Shown here: positions 51,864 to 59,532 of the stretch, in pieces | How positions within the stretch are numbered: position 1 is the stretch's first letter | Layout: every line of letters begins with the position of its first letter | Origin: JAWLHA01 sp041690535 | GTDB lineage: Bacteria; Pseudomonadota; Gammaproteobacteria; Thiohalomonadales; Thiohalomonadaceae | Length of the DNA: 64,000 bases | Reading direction: 5' to 3' | Assembly: GCA_041690535.1 (NCBI GenBank) | Contig: JAWLHA010000008.1 | Location: 1 to 64,000 of the forward strand | The notes under the pieces: generated by a model | Database searches by the model: none | The model's input: the letters and a program-made list of their open reading frames with translations, nothing else | What the model was told of the DNA's origin: nothing | Program-made: the position numbers and the translations under genes

Positions 51864-53072
51864 CTAGAGCCGGGTGCGATCATCGCGGATCGCAAATCCG
51901 GCCAGTGGGCCTTCCGCCCCCCGCGTCAGGGCCAGCACCTTGAACAACTCCCCCATCTCTCCCGGCATGAGAAGGCGCTTCACCTGAGCGGCCATTTGCA
52001 GCCTGGCACGATCGTCAGCGTTCGCCTCCACCATGTCCAATAGGCCGTTCCCCAGCAGGAAATTGGCCTGGGTGGTGAACCCGCCCACGTGCAGACCGGC
52101 CTCGACGCCGGCCGCGGCGACCGCACTGAAATCCACGTGAGCGGTAATGTCCTGCAGCCCCACGAACACAAAGGGGTCAGGGTGGGCACGGTGACGATAG
52201 TGGCACATCAGGGTCCCACCGCCCCGCTGGGGATGATAGTACTCGCGGGCCGGGAAACCGTAGTCGATGAGCAGGGCCACGCCGGCCTCAAGGAAATCGG
52301 CCAGACTGCGCACCCAATCGAGGGCCCCCAGATTGAGCTCCGACTCATACCCCTCCGGCAAGTGGTAGGCCTCCTGCAGGGCCGCCAGGGCTTTGGCGAG
52401 CCGAGGCGCTCGGGGGGTGTTGGCCACAGTCGAAAAACGCCCCTCCGTCCAGGTCACTGAGAGCTCGAGCGGCTGGCTGTTCTTGATGCGGAACCGGTGC
52501 ACGGGGATGGCGTCCAGCACCTCATTGGCGATCACCACGCCGCGGAACCCCGGTGCCGGAAGGCAGGTAAGCCACTGCACACGCGCCACCAGGTGCGGTA
52601 GCTGTTCGGTCAGCAACCGTTGCTGCCGCGCCTTGAGCTCGCCACTGACATCAAGGATGTAATAGTGCTCGGGCAGGCGCCCCAACCGCTCGAGTTCGCC
52701 AAGGAGATCGCAGGCGAGCCGGCCGGTTCCCGCCCCGAACTCCAGAATGGCCCCCCCCTCCAGCCGCTCCAGTACCTGGGCGCATTGCCGCGCAACGCAG
52801 CGCGAGAAGAGGGGGGTCAGTTCGGGCGCCGTGACGAAGTCACCCTCCGCGCCGAACTTCTGGCTGCCGCCGCTGTAGTAGCCCACGCCCGGCGCATAGA
52901 GGGCCAACGCCATGAAACGGTCGAATCCGATCCGCCCGCCCGCCTGTGCAATGGCGTCCCGGATCAGGGTGGAAACCCGTTCGCTGTGAGCCCCCGCATC
53001 GGGCCCCGGCAGCGGCAGTTCGCGAAGACTGCCTGCGGCCATGCGCGCATCGCGCGGCTCCTGAGGTAACAT
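51864..53072 (-). CDS. SAM-dependent methyltransferase, MidA/NDUFAF7-like
   Basis: The 402-residue protein matches the DUF185/MidA family: GGRIGFDRFMALALYAPGVG and YYSGGSQKFGAEGDFVTAPE at the N-terminus, the motif ILEFGAGTGRLACDLL, and VIANEVLDAIPVHRF, then LLIDYGFPAREYYHPQRGGG. The mitochondrial counterpart methylates an arginine of complex I; in bacteria the substrate is unknown. Its start is 67 bp from the start of the divergent pteridine reductase gene. Confidence 0.92.
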   Translation of the reverse strand: MLPQEPRDARMAAGSLRELPLPGPDAGAHSERVSTLIRDAIAQAGGRIGFDRFMALALYAPGVGYYSGGSQKFGAEGDFVTAPELTPLFSRCVARQCAQVLERLEGGAILEFGAGTGRLACDLLGELERLGRLPEHYYILDVSGELKARQQRLLTEQLPHLVARVQWLTCLPAPGFRGVVIANEVLDAIPVHRFRIKNSQPLELSVTWTEGRFSTVANTPRAPRLAKALAALQEAYHLPEGYESELNLGALDWVRSLADFLEAGVALLIDYGFPAREYYHPQRGGGTLMCHYRHRAHPDPFVFVGLQDITAHVDFSAVAAAGVEAGLHVGGFTTQANFLLGNGLLDMVEANADDRARLQMAAQVKRLLMPGEMGELFKVLALTRGAEGPLAGFAIRDDRTRL

Positions 53073-53139
53073 GAATACGTTCCAGTGGCGTCAGAATTTG
53101 GGCTACAGTGTGCCAAACAACGAAAGTGGGGAGAAGTTC

Positions 53140-53889
53140 GTGAGCAGTCCAAGCCTCGAAGGCAAAGTGGCCCTCATCACGGGGGCGGCCCATCGCATCG
53201 GTGCCACCACCGCCCGTCTGCTCCACCGGGAAGGCGCCAACATCGTGCTCCACTATCGGGGCTCACGCCAAGCTGCCCAGGGGGTGCAGGAGGAGCTCAA
53301 TGCCTTGCGGCCCGATTCGGTGGTCCTTGTGCAATCGGACCTGCTCGATACGGGAAAGCTCCAGTCCCTGGTGCGCGAGGCACACGGGGCGTGGGGGCGG
53401 CTGGATGTGCTCATCAACAACGCCTCCACCTTCTACCCCACACCCGTCGGCCACATCACCGAGGCCAACTGGGATGACCTCATCGGCACCAACCTAAAGG
53501 CGCCGTTGTTCCTCAGCCAGGCCGCCGCCCCCCACCTGGTGCGCCAGCGCGGCTGCATCGTCAACATCGTGGATATCCATGCCGACCGGCCGTTGAAGGC
53601 CCATCCGGTCTACAGCGTCGCCAAGGCGGGACTGGCGATGCTGACCAAGGCGTTGGCGGGGGAACTGGGCCCCGAGGTGCGGGTCAACGCCGTCGCCCCG
53701 GGCGCCATCTTGTGGCCGGAAATTCCGATGGACGATGTGACCAAGCAGCGCATCATCTCCCGCACGTTCCTCAAGCGCCAGGGCAGCCCCGAAGACATCG
53801 CCCGCGCCGTGCTGTTCCTCGTGCGTGATGCCGGCTATACCAGCGGCCATGTGCTCACCGTGGATGGGGGGCGTTCGCTCAACAGCTGA
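53140..53889 (+). CDS. folM: Pteridine reductase (FolM-like SDR)
   Basis: The 249-residue short-chain dehydrogenase has the coenzyme motif GKVALITGAAHRIG, which fits the TGxxxRxG pattern of pteridine reductases, then VLINNASTFY, and YSVAKAGLAMLTKAL with the catalytic Tyr and Lys. It would reduce dihydrofolate or dihydrobiopterin-type pterins. GTG 53140 follows GGGGAG at six bases; a longer frame from 53071 lacks such a site. Convergent folK and nearby folB support a folate role. Confidence 0.88.
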   Translation: MSSPSLEGKVALITGAAHRIGATTARLLHREGANIVLHYRGSRQAAQGVQEELNALRPDSVVLVQSDLLDTGKLQSLVREAHGAWGRLDVLINNASTFYPTPVGHITEANWDDLIGTNLKAPLFLSQAAAPHLVRQRGCIVNIVDIHADRPLKAHPVYSVAKAGLAMLTKALAGELGPEVRVNAVAPGAILWPEIPMDDVTKQRIISRTFLKRQGSPEDIARAVLFLVRDAGYTSGHVLTVDGGRSLNS

Positions 53890-53928
53890 TTCCCCGAATA
53901 CCCGCCCCCCCGCGGCCCCACACTGCGC

Positions 53929-53967
53929 AGCGCCTCCACGATCGGCCCCATCGACCGTGGAGGCGCT
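53929..53967. terminator. Bidirectional hairpin between pteridine reductase and folK genes
   Basis: AGCGCCTCCACG and CGTGGAGGCGCT form a perfect 12-bp stem with a 15-base loop, filling most of the convergent gap. The end overlaps the folK stop (TAA at 53967-53969). Confidence 0.6.
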
Positions 53968-54518
53968 TATCCGCCCTGCGTACCAGGCCCGCTTTGCAGT
54001 TCCGAGATCCGCGCCCCGGCCTCTGCCGGCTCCACTTCGAACGCGACTGGCCAGAGCGGCTGACTTGCGGCGTCGAACCGGGCCCAAAGTTCAGCATAGG
54101 TGCCCCCCTCCAGAGGATGGGTCCGCTCGGGGGCGATTTCCGCCAATGGCAGGAGCACGAAGGCATTGCGGGTGATCTCCCCGCGGGGAAGCTCCAATTT
54201 GCCCGCGCGCAGGACCACGTCATCATAGAGCAACAGATCGAGGTCAAGGGTACGTGAAGAGAAGCGCGGCCCTTCGCGGTCCCGGCCGTGGCGGTCCTCG
54301 ATGGCGCGCAACGTCTCCACCACCCCCTGGATATCCAGCTGGGTATCGGCCCCGGCCACCAGGTTGAAAAAGTTGTCGCCCTCGAAGCCGACCGACTCGC
54401 TCTCATAGACCGAGGAGAGCGTCAGTTGACCGAAATGTGCCCGCAATTCGGTGATAGCGGCACGGACGTGGAGTTCCCGATCGATATTGCTTCCGATGCT
54501 GATATAGATGCGTGCCAT
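53967..54518 (-). CDS. folK: 2-amino-4-hydroxy-6-hydroxymethyldihydropteridine diphosphokinase
   Basis: The enzyme transfers pyrophosphate from ATP to the pterin in folate synthesis. The 183-residue protein has the family start RIYISIGSNIDRE, the substrate loop SSVYESESVGFEGDNFFNLV and the motif RTLDLDLLLYDD with Asp ligands for magnesium. It is in line with folB, 15 bp from its stop. Length is typical (159 in E. coli, slightly longer here). Confidence 0.95.
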   Translation of the reverse strand: MARIYISIGSNIDRELHVRAAITELRAHFGQLTLSSVYESESVGFEGDNFFNLVAGADTQLDIQGVVETLRAIEDRHGRDREGPRFSSRTLDLDLLLYDDVVLRAGKLELPRGEITRNAFVLLPLAEIAPERTHPLEGGTYAELWARFDAASQPLWPVAFEVEPAEAGARISELQSGPGTQGG

Positions 54519-54533
54519 AGCTACCTCGCGCGG

Positions 54534-54890
54534 TCAGGAGCGAGAGCCCCTTTCGATGATGACCCCCACGTCGCCGGCGTAGCGCACCGCCCCCCGCTTG
54601 TTCACCCGCAACCGGACCCAAGGCACATTGAACTCATTGATCACGATCTCGGCGACCCGCTCGGCGAGGGTCTCCACCAGCTGAAACTCACTCTCGCCCA
54701 CAAAGCCGATGAGCCGCTTCGCCACCGCCTTGTAGTCGAGGGTGTCTTCAATGGTGTCGGACTGCGCCGCCTTGCGAATGTCGGTGGCCATCTCCAGGTC
54801 GAAGCTGACGGTCTGCTTGATGCGCCGTTCCCAGTCGTAAATACCGATGACCGTCTCGATGGCGAGATCGTTGAGGTAGATGATATCCAT
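54534..54890 (-). CDS. folB: Dihydroneopterin aldolase
   Basis: The 118-residue enzyme cleaves dihydroneopterin to the FolK substrate. It begins MDIIYLNDLAIETVIGIYDW and contains DTIEDTLDYKAVAKRLIGFV and ESEFQLVETLAERVAEIVI, including the active-site Glu of the family, plus a final Lys in VNKRGAVRYA. Start ATG 54890 gives the usual length; the longer frame upstream is a shadow of plsY. It is directly upstream of folK. Confidence 0.95.
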   Translation of the reverse strand: MDIIYLNDLAIETVIGIYDWERRIKQTVSFDLEMATDIRKAAQSDTIEDTLDYKAVAKRLIGFVGESEFQLVETLAERVAEIVINEFNVPWVRLRVNKRGAVRYAGDVGVIIERGSRS

Positions 54891-55034
54891 GATGTGACGA
54901 TTGCTGCCGTTTGCCGGGGTTTGCACTATAGCGGTCAGGCCGGGGTGATGCCACCCCGCGGCGCGGCCGTAGCGGTGCGGACAGGGAGGGTCCAACCACG
55001 TATAATCGCCCCACTCTTCTCGGTTTTTACGGCA

Positions 55035-55637
55035 ATGACCCTGCAAACTAGCGTGTTCATCATCCTGGCCTACCTCGTCGGTTCGGTCTCTGCAGCCATC
55101 ATCGTCTGTCGCATCATGGGGTTGCCGGACCCACGTACCCAGGGTTCGCGCAATCCGGGCGCCACCAACGTGCTGCGCCTGGGCGGCAAAAAGGCCGCCG
55201 CGCTGACCCTGGCAGGGGATCTGCTCAAGGGGTTGCTGCCGGTACTGCTGGCGCGGGCGCTGGGCGCCGAGCCACCGCTGCTGGCGGCCGTGGCCATGGC
55301 CGCCTTTCTGGGGCATCTCTACCCGCTGTTCTTCGGTTTCCAGGGCGGCAAAGGGGTGGCGACCGCCTTCGGGGTTTTGCTGGGCCTCGCCTGGCCGGTG
55401 GCACTGGCGGTGCTTTTCACCTGGCTGCTGATGGCCAAGGTGTTCAAGATCTCATCGCTGTCGGCACTCACCGCCGCTGCACTCTCCCCCCTGTATGGCT
55501 GGCTGCTCGCCCCCCATGCGGAATACCTGATGATGATCTTCCCCATGAGCGCCCTCCTCATCTGGCGGCACCGCTCCAACATCCGCAACCTGCTGCAGGG
55601 TGAAGAGGGGCGGATCGGCACCAACGGTCAGGGTTGA
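55035..55637 (+). CDS. plsY: Acyl-phosphate glycerol-3-phosphate acyltransferase
   Basis: The 200-residue membrane enzyme makes lysophosphatidic acid from acyl-phosphate. About five membrane segments are visible, with the PlsY motifs DPRTQGSRNPGATNVLR, LGGKKAAALTLAGDLLKGLL and GGKGVATAFGVLLG. It starts at ATG 55035, divergent from folB, with 144 bp between. Confidence 0.95.
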   Translation: MTLQTSVFIILAYLVGSVSAAIIVCRIMGLPDPRTQGSRNPGATNVLRLGGKKAAALTLAGDLLKGLLPVLLARALGAEPPLLAAVAMAAFLGHLYPLFFGFQGGKGVATAFGVLLGLAWPVALAVLFTWLLMAKVFKISSLSALTAAALSPLYGWLLAPHAEYLMMIFPMSALLIWRHRSNIRNLLQGEEGRIGTNGQG

Positions 55638-55655
55638 TCCGGCGGGGTAGGCGCC

Positions 55656-56354
55656 ATGACCATCACCGCCGCACAACGAGCCGCCTTGCGCACCATCGCC
55701 GCCGGGATCGAGGGGATAGACCTCGATGTCTACACGGCCTTCGGCAAGGACCCTCTCGATCCCATCATCGGACTCGGGGACGAGAACCTGCGCGTGGGCT
55801 TTTTCGGGCGCGACCCGGGCCGGGACGAGGTGCAGCACGGCATGCCCTTCATCGGGGCCGCCGGGCAGAAGGTGCGCGGGGCGTTGTACCGCCACCTCCA
55901 TGGGGAGGAGATGCCCGACTTCGCCGCCTCGCTAGCAGTGGGGCAGGAGTTCTTCTGGGCCAATACCGTCCCCTACAAACCCCTCGGGAACAAGGCCTGG
56001 TCAATGAAGGTCAAGAAGCGGTTTCAGCCCCTGATGGCGGAGCTGCTGGTGGACGCCTGGCGCGGCTCGGACATGATCACCCTGGGACGGGAGGCCTTCC
56101 TTTGGTTCGCCATCAATCAGCCGCGCGAGGTGAAGGAGACCCTTGAAGCGTTCTGGGCCGGGGAGGAGCGTTTCAGCGCCTGGGTCGAGATCGAACTCAC
56201 CGCCGGGGAACACCGCCGCAGACTGCGGCTCCATCCGCTGCCGCACCCCTCTCCCCTCAATGCCACCTGGTACAAACGCTTTCCCGACCTGCTCGCGGCG
56301 CGACTGGAGGCGCTGCGACTTCGGGCGGGGGAGCTGCGCCTGAGCAACTCTTGA
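55656..56354 (+). CDS. Uracil-DNA-glycosylase-superfamily protein
   Basis: The 232-residue protein has a motif A-like stretch FFGRDPGRDEVQHGMPFIGA (compare EAPGADEDRQGRPFVG in family 4) and a late motif B-like LRLHPLPHPSPLNATWYKRF with the HPSP core. The Cys ligands for an iron-sulfur cluster are not seen. It may be an atypical family with its own base specificity. It follows plsY at 18 bp. Besides mug, it is the second UDG-family gene in this window. Confidence 0.78.
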   Translation: MTITAAQRAALRTIAAGIEGIDLDVYTAFGKDPLDPIIGLGDENLRVGFFGRDPGRDEVQHGMPFIGAAGQKVRGALYRHLHGEEMPDFAASLAVGQEFFWANTVPYKPLGNKAWSMKVKKRFQPLMAELLVDAWRGSDMITLGREAFLWFAINQPREVKETLEAFWAGEERFSAWVEIELTAGEHRRRLRLHPLPHPSPLNATWYKRFPDLLAARLEALRLRAGELRLSNS

Positions 56355-56555
56355 CCGCTTCGGAGCCTCGCAGGGCAGCCCAGGGTAGGCCGGCTCGCAC
56401 GGGGTAGCGTGCCCTGCCGCACCTGCGTGCCGCTTCTGCGAACCCGTCGAGGTCTTGCCCGGGCGCCCAGTCACAGATTTGGGGCCGCCCCCTCACGCAC
56501 ACTGTACCTCCCGCCGCACGCCTCTGCGTTGCCGGCGCCACACGGGGGTACGACG

Positions 56556-57443
56556 ATGCGAACGCAAACTGCAGTGAGGCTCCTCACGGGCTTGGCCGTG
56601 TTTACCACCATCGGCATTGCCGACGCCGGAGACATCTCGGAGCTGGAGCCGAACCACCCCATCGAAAAGGCCCAGTTGCTCGCCCTGCCGACGGGCACAT
56701 TGGCCATCGATGGCGAACTCGGCAACGGGGGCAGCAACGATCTCGATTTCTTCAGCTTCCAGGGCCAGGCGGGGGATGTCGTCACGCTCGACATTGACGG
56801 CGGCGTGGGCGGCGCGCGCAGCGTGGATACGGTCATCGCCGTGTTCGGCCCCGCGCCGGAGTATCGCGTCCTGCGCATGAACGACGATGCGCCGCTGGAC
56901 GAGGGGAGCATCAGCACCAGCGACTCGCGGATCGACAACTTCGTCCTCCCGGCCACAGGCCGCTACACCGTGGGGGTCAGCAACTACCCCCGCTACTTCA
57001 TGAACGGGGGTCTGGTGCAATACCCCACCTACGTGGGTACGGGCGATTACACCCTGGTGGTGTCCGGGGTCACACCGGCCATCAAGCAGGTCTCCATTGA
57101 AGTGAAGCCCGGGAATGACGGCCTTGCCCCCATCAACCCCAAGAGCCGCGGCAAGATCCCGGTCGCCATCCTCGGCGCGCCGGATTTCGATGCGCTCACC
57201 ATCGATCCCGCCACCCTCACCTTCGGGCCCACGGGCGCCGAGAAGAGCCTGGCGAAGTGCAACTGGACAGGCGAAGACGTCAACGCCGATGGGCGAGTGG
57301 ACCGGGTCTGCCACTTCGAGAATCAGAAGGCCGGCTTCCAGCCGGGCGACCTCGAAGGGATTCTGCGCGGTAAGACCGCCGGGGGCGTCGCCTTCGAAGG
57401 GCGGGCGTGGCTGAAGATCGTTCCGCAAAAACGCAGGGAGTGA
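56556..57443 (+). CDS. Secreted PPC-domain protein
   Basis: The 295-residue protein has a signal peptide (AVRLLTGLAVFTTIGIADAG) and a bacterial pre-peptidase C-terminal (PPC) domain: ELEPNHPIEKAQLLALPTGT, NDLDFFSFQGQAGDVVTLDI and DNFVLPATGRYTVGVSN. The last 100 residues (VSIEVKPGNDGLAPINPKSR; IPVAILGAPDFDALTI) match a VPDSG-type extracellular domain often found in secreted proteins. No catalytic domain is present, so it is probably an adhesion or substrate-binding protein. ATG 56556 begins the signal peptide. Confidence 0.82.
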   Translation: MRTQTAVRLLTGLAVFTTIGIADAGDISELEPNHPIEKAQLLALPTGTLAIDGELGNGGSNDLDFFSFQGQAGDVVTLDIDGGVGGARSVDTVIAVFGPAPEYRVLRMNDDAPLDEGSISTSDSRIDNFVLPATGRYTVGVSNYPRYFMNGGLVQYPTYVGTGDYTLVVSGVTPAIKQVSIEVKPGNDGLAPINPKSRGKIPVAILGAPDFDALTIDPATLTFGPTGAEKSLAKCNWTGEDVNADGRVDRVCHFENQKAGFQPGDLEGILRGKTAGGVAFEGRAWLKIVPQKRRE

Positions 57444-57507
57444 ACCCGCCACAAATCTCACCGGCATGGGCAGGGTCCGGGGGCACGGAAGCCCTCTCCC
57501 CTCGGGC

Positions 57508-57794
57508 TCAAGCCTCCTCCCCCTCCTCGAGGCTGCGGACAAAGTCCTCCACGAAACCGTTCACCGCCGACCAGTCGGTGTATTCGTAGTCCCTGCGGGC
57601 ATCGAGATCCGGGCTCCCCTCCTTGCGCGCGATGGAGCGCATCAGCAGTCGTTTGAAGAACCCATACCGCGTGTAGCGAAGCGCCCCGGCAAAGTTGGCA
57701 ACACCGGCGGGATACCAGCCGCAGGAGGGGGGAACTCGCGTGCCAGCCGCGTCGCTTCCGCCCTCTCCGCCGGGTTCGCCGAAACGGCCTTCAT
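57508..57794 (-). pseudogene. hemG: 5'-truncated and frameshifted HemG-like protoporphyrinogen oxidase remnant
   Basis: The readable part matches the C-terminal half of HemG: VANFAGALRYTRYGFFKRL, then EYTDWSAVNGFVEDF. Upstream it continues in another frame from ATG 57794 (AERAEATRLAREF), with the frame change at a run of six G (57727-57732), so one base appears lost. The flavodoxin-like N-terminal half with the FMN loop is missing. The ATG overlaps the LysR stop as ATGA. A sequencing error would explain the frameshift but not the lost 5' half. Confidence 0.7.
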
Positions 57795-58705
57795 AGGCGC
57801 GGGTCAATGCTGCGAAGTGCGGTCGCCGCGCCGTCCAGGTGCTCGATGAACTCGACGAGGTGTCGCGCCTGGGTGATCTCGGGAAACCACTGGGCCTCAT
57901 AGCTCACCCGTGCTGCACTGCCATCGTTCAGCGACAGGGGACGCGCGGCGGTGTTGGAACCGGAGAGCTTGGAGCGAGGCAGTATGCCCGCGCCAATGCC
58001 GAGGCTGGCCCAGTCCTCCACCACCCGATAACTCAGCGCCTGCCCGGGATACCGCTTCAGTGTCACTCTCGCCTGTCGGTAGAGCTCCCCGATGGTATCC
58101 GAGAGCCCGCAACCGCTGGTCAATATAATCTGCTCGCGCTCGTGGGTCCCCAAGAGAGAAGGGCCCGGCGGCAGCGGCGCGGCGCCATCGATTTCCCTCG
58201 GAAGGAAATAGAGCGGTTCATCATAGAGCCGAAGAGTGCTCCTTCCGTTGGGGGGCAGGCCACGCGGAACGATTGCGAGGTCCACGGTTGCCGCTTCGAG
58301 CCGCCGCTCCATGTCATCCAGAAAACATTGCTTGAAAAAGATCTCCACCTGGGGATGACTCGCAACGTAGGGGGCAAGGAGCCGGTTTACCAGGCGGACA
58401 TCCACCAGGGGCGAAAGCCCCACCCGAATCAACGTATGAGCCGGTTCACGGAACGCCCTGGACGCGGAGAGCAGTTCGTCCCTGGCCTCGAGAACTGCCG
58501 CGATCAGGGGCAACATCTGCTTGCCGAATGGCGTGACGGAGACACTGCGCGTGGTGCGTCGAAAGAGGAGTCCACCAAGCTCGTCTTCCAACTGGCCAAT
58601 GGCGCTGGAGAGCGTGGGCTGGGTGACGCAGCAGTGTTCGGCGGCGCGGCTGAAGGAGCCGCTCTCCCCGACCGCTTTGGCAAACCGGAGCTGATTGAGG
58701 TTCAT
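57791..58705 (-). CDS. LysR-family transcriptional regulator
   Basis: The 304-residue protein has the N-terminal winged helix-turn-helix (LRFAKAVGESGSFSRAAEHC and CVTQPTLSSAIGQLEDELGG). The substrate-binding domain has VGLSPLVDVRLVNRLLAPY and FLDDMERRLEAATVDLAIV, with a Cys in LTSGCGLSD and a Cys pair in HCCVTQ near the helix-turn-helix. The CynR/OxyR-like layout is common; the ligand is unknown. It overlaps the hemG remnant and is divergent from nothing close: a 641-bp gap follows. Confidence 0.92.
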   Translation of the reverse strand: MNLNQLRFAKAVGESGSFSRAAEHCCVTQPTLSSAIGQLEDELGGLLFRRTTRSVSVTPFGKQMLPLIAAVLEARDELLSASRAFREPAHTLIRVGLSPLVDVRLVNRLLAPYVASHPQVEIFFKQCFLDDMERRLEAATVDLAIVPRGLPPNGRSTLRLYDEPLYFLPREIDGAAPLPPGPSLLGTHEREQIILTSGCGLSDTIGELYRQARVTLKRYPGQALSYRVVEDWASLGIGAGILPRSKLSGSNTAARPLSLNDGSAARVSYEAQWFPEITQARHLVEFIEHLDGAATALRSIDPRL

Positions 58706-58806
58706 CTCTAAGGCATTCCGTGTCGCGGGGATGTGCCCTCACATTAACCACTTTGCAGTACGCCGGACAAGGGAGCGGGACAGGCTAAACGTATGGTTAC
58801 CCCTAA

Positions 58807-58990
58807 CTAGCGCACCGAACAGATAAATCCGACGCGCCCAATATGTAGGGTGGATAAGCGCAGCGCATCCACCAATTCGACGCCGCACGGTGGATGCGCT
58901 GCGCCTATCCACCTCGGTTCGCCCCCCGCCACCTGCAGCGCAATTTGGCTGCAATTGGCGATCTTTCCGCTTACCTGTTCGGTGCTCTAG
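58807..58990. mobile_element. 184-bp nested-inverted-repeat element (MITE-like)
   Basis: The ends are CTAGCGCACCGAACAGATAA (58807-58826) and its near-complement ending in GGTGCTCTAG (58971-58990), 18 of 20 matched. Inside, GGTGGATAAGCGCAGCGCAT with CCACC (58849-58873) is repeated in inverted form at 58889-58913 (24 of 25). No reading frame fits. A related core, GGGTGGATAAGCGCGGCG, occurs at 16900. This matches a miniature element without a transposase. Confidence 0.65.
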
Positions 58991-59006
58991 GAAAACGCTG
59001 ATTATT

Positions 59007-59100
59007 CGTCATGCCCGCGAAGCCTGCCCCCGAGAGCTTCAGTCGGGGGGGCGGCATCCAGTGATTTTTCTGGGCTCCCGCCTTCGCGGAGACCGGGTAG
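59007..59100. repeat. Common intergenic inverted-repeat block
   Basis: CATGCCCGCGAAGCC and CCCGCCTTCGCGG are inverted, with inner arms GCCCCCGA and TCGGGGGG. It resembles widespread CCCGCGAA/TTCGCGGG intergenic palindromes of proteobacteria, here degraded. Confidence 0.5.
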
Positions 59101-59346
59101 AGGAAACACACCGCACAACCGCGCACCGCAAAGTAGTGCTGGCGCACCCTTGGGCGCCGGACCCGCTCATGGAAGGACCCCATTTATAGGACCACCCTAT
59201 TTCGAGATTGAAAGATCCAATTTCTCCCCTGCCCTGACCATGTCTAGTCTCTCGATGGCGGCCGATGCGATTGACCCCACCATTGAAACTGAACCTGAGT
59301 GCGGAAATGGTCAGCGTCACCGCACCAAAACAACAGGGAGATGAAG

Positions 59347-59526
59347 ATGAGCGCAGTGAGATTACTATACTTCACCGTTGCCGTACTGCTCGGCGCAGGC
59401 ATTGGATTAAGTGGCTGGAATGACGTTCACTGGCTGCTCTACGTGCCGACCGCGCTGTTGCTGTTTGCCGGCGCAACCGGGTTCTGCCCGACCCTGGCGC
59501 TCTACCGCAAGCTCGGACTGAAGTGA
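59347..59526 (+). CDS. DUF2892-type small inner-membrane protein
   Basis: The 59-residue protein has two membrane segments: LLYFTVAVLLGAGIGLSGW and WLLYVPTALLLFAGATGFC, with the Cys-Pro of the family in FCPTLALYRKLG. The YgaP-type membrane domain is similar. ATG 59347 is six bases after GGGAG; ATG 59341 is too close to it. It is six bases from the peroxidase gene and co-directional. Function is unknown, often with sulfur or rhodanese genes. Confidence 0.8.
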   Translation: MSAVRLLYFTVAVLLGAGIGLSGWNDVHWLLYVPTALLLFAGATGFCPTLALYRKLGLK

Positions 59527-59532
59527 TCCCAC

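Larger units (their letters stand above)
58706..59346. other. 641-bp non-coding gap with two palindromic elements
   Basis: The gap holds the 184-bp nested-palindrome element at 58807-58990 and a second inverted-repeat block at 59007-59100. About 100 bp before the DUF2892 gene (59240-59346) looks like ordinary leader sequence with GGGAG as ribosome site. I see no protein or structured RNA gene. Confidence 0.65.
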
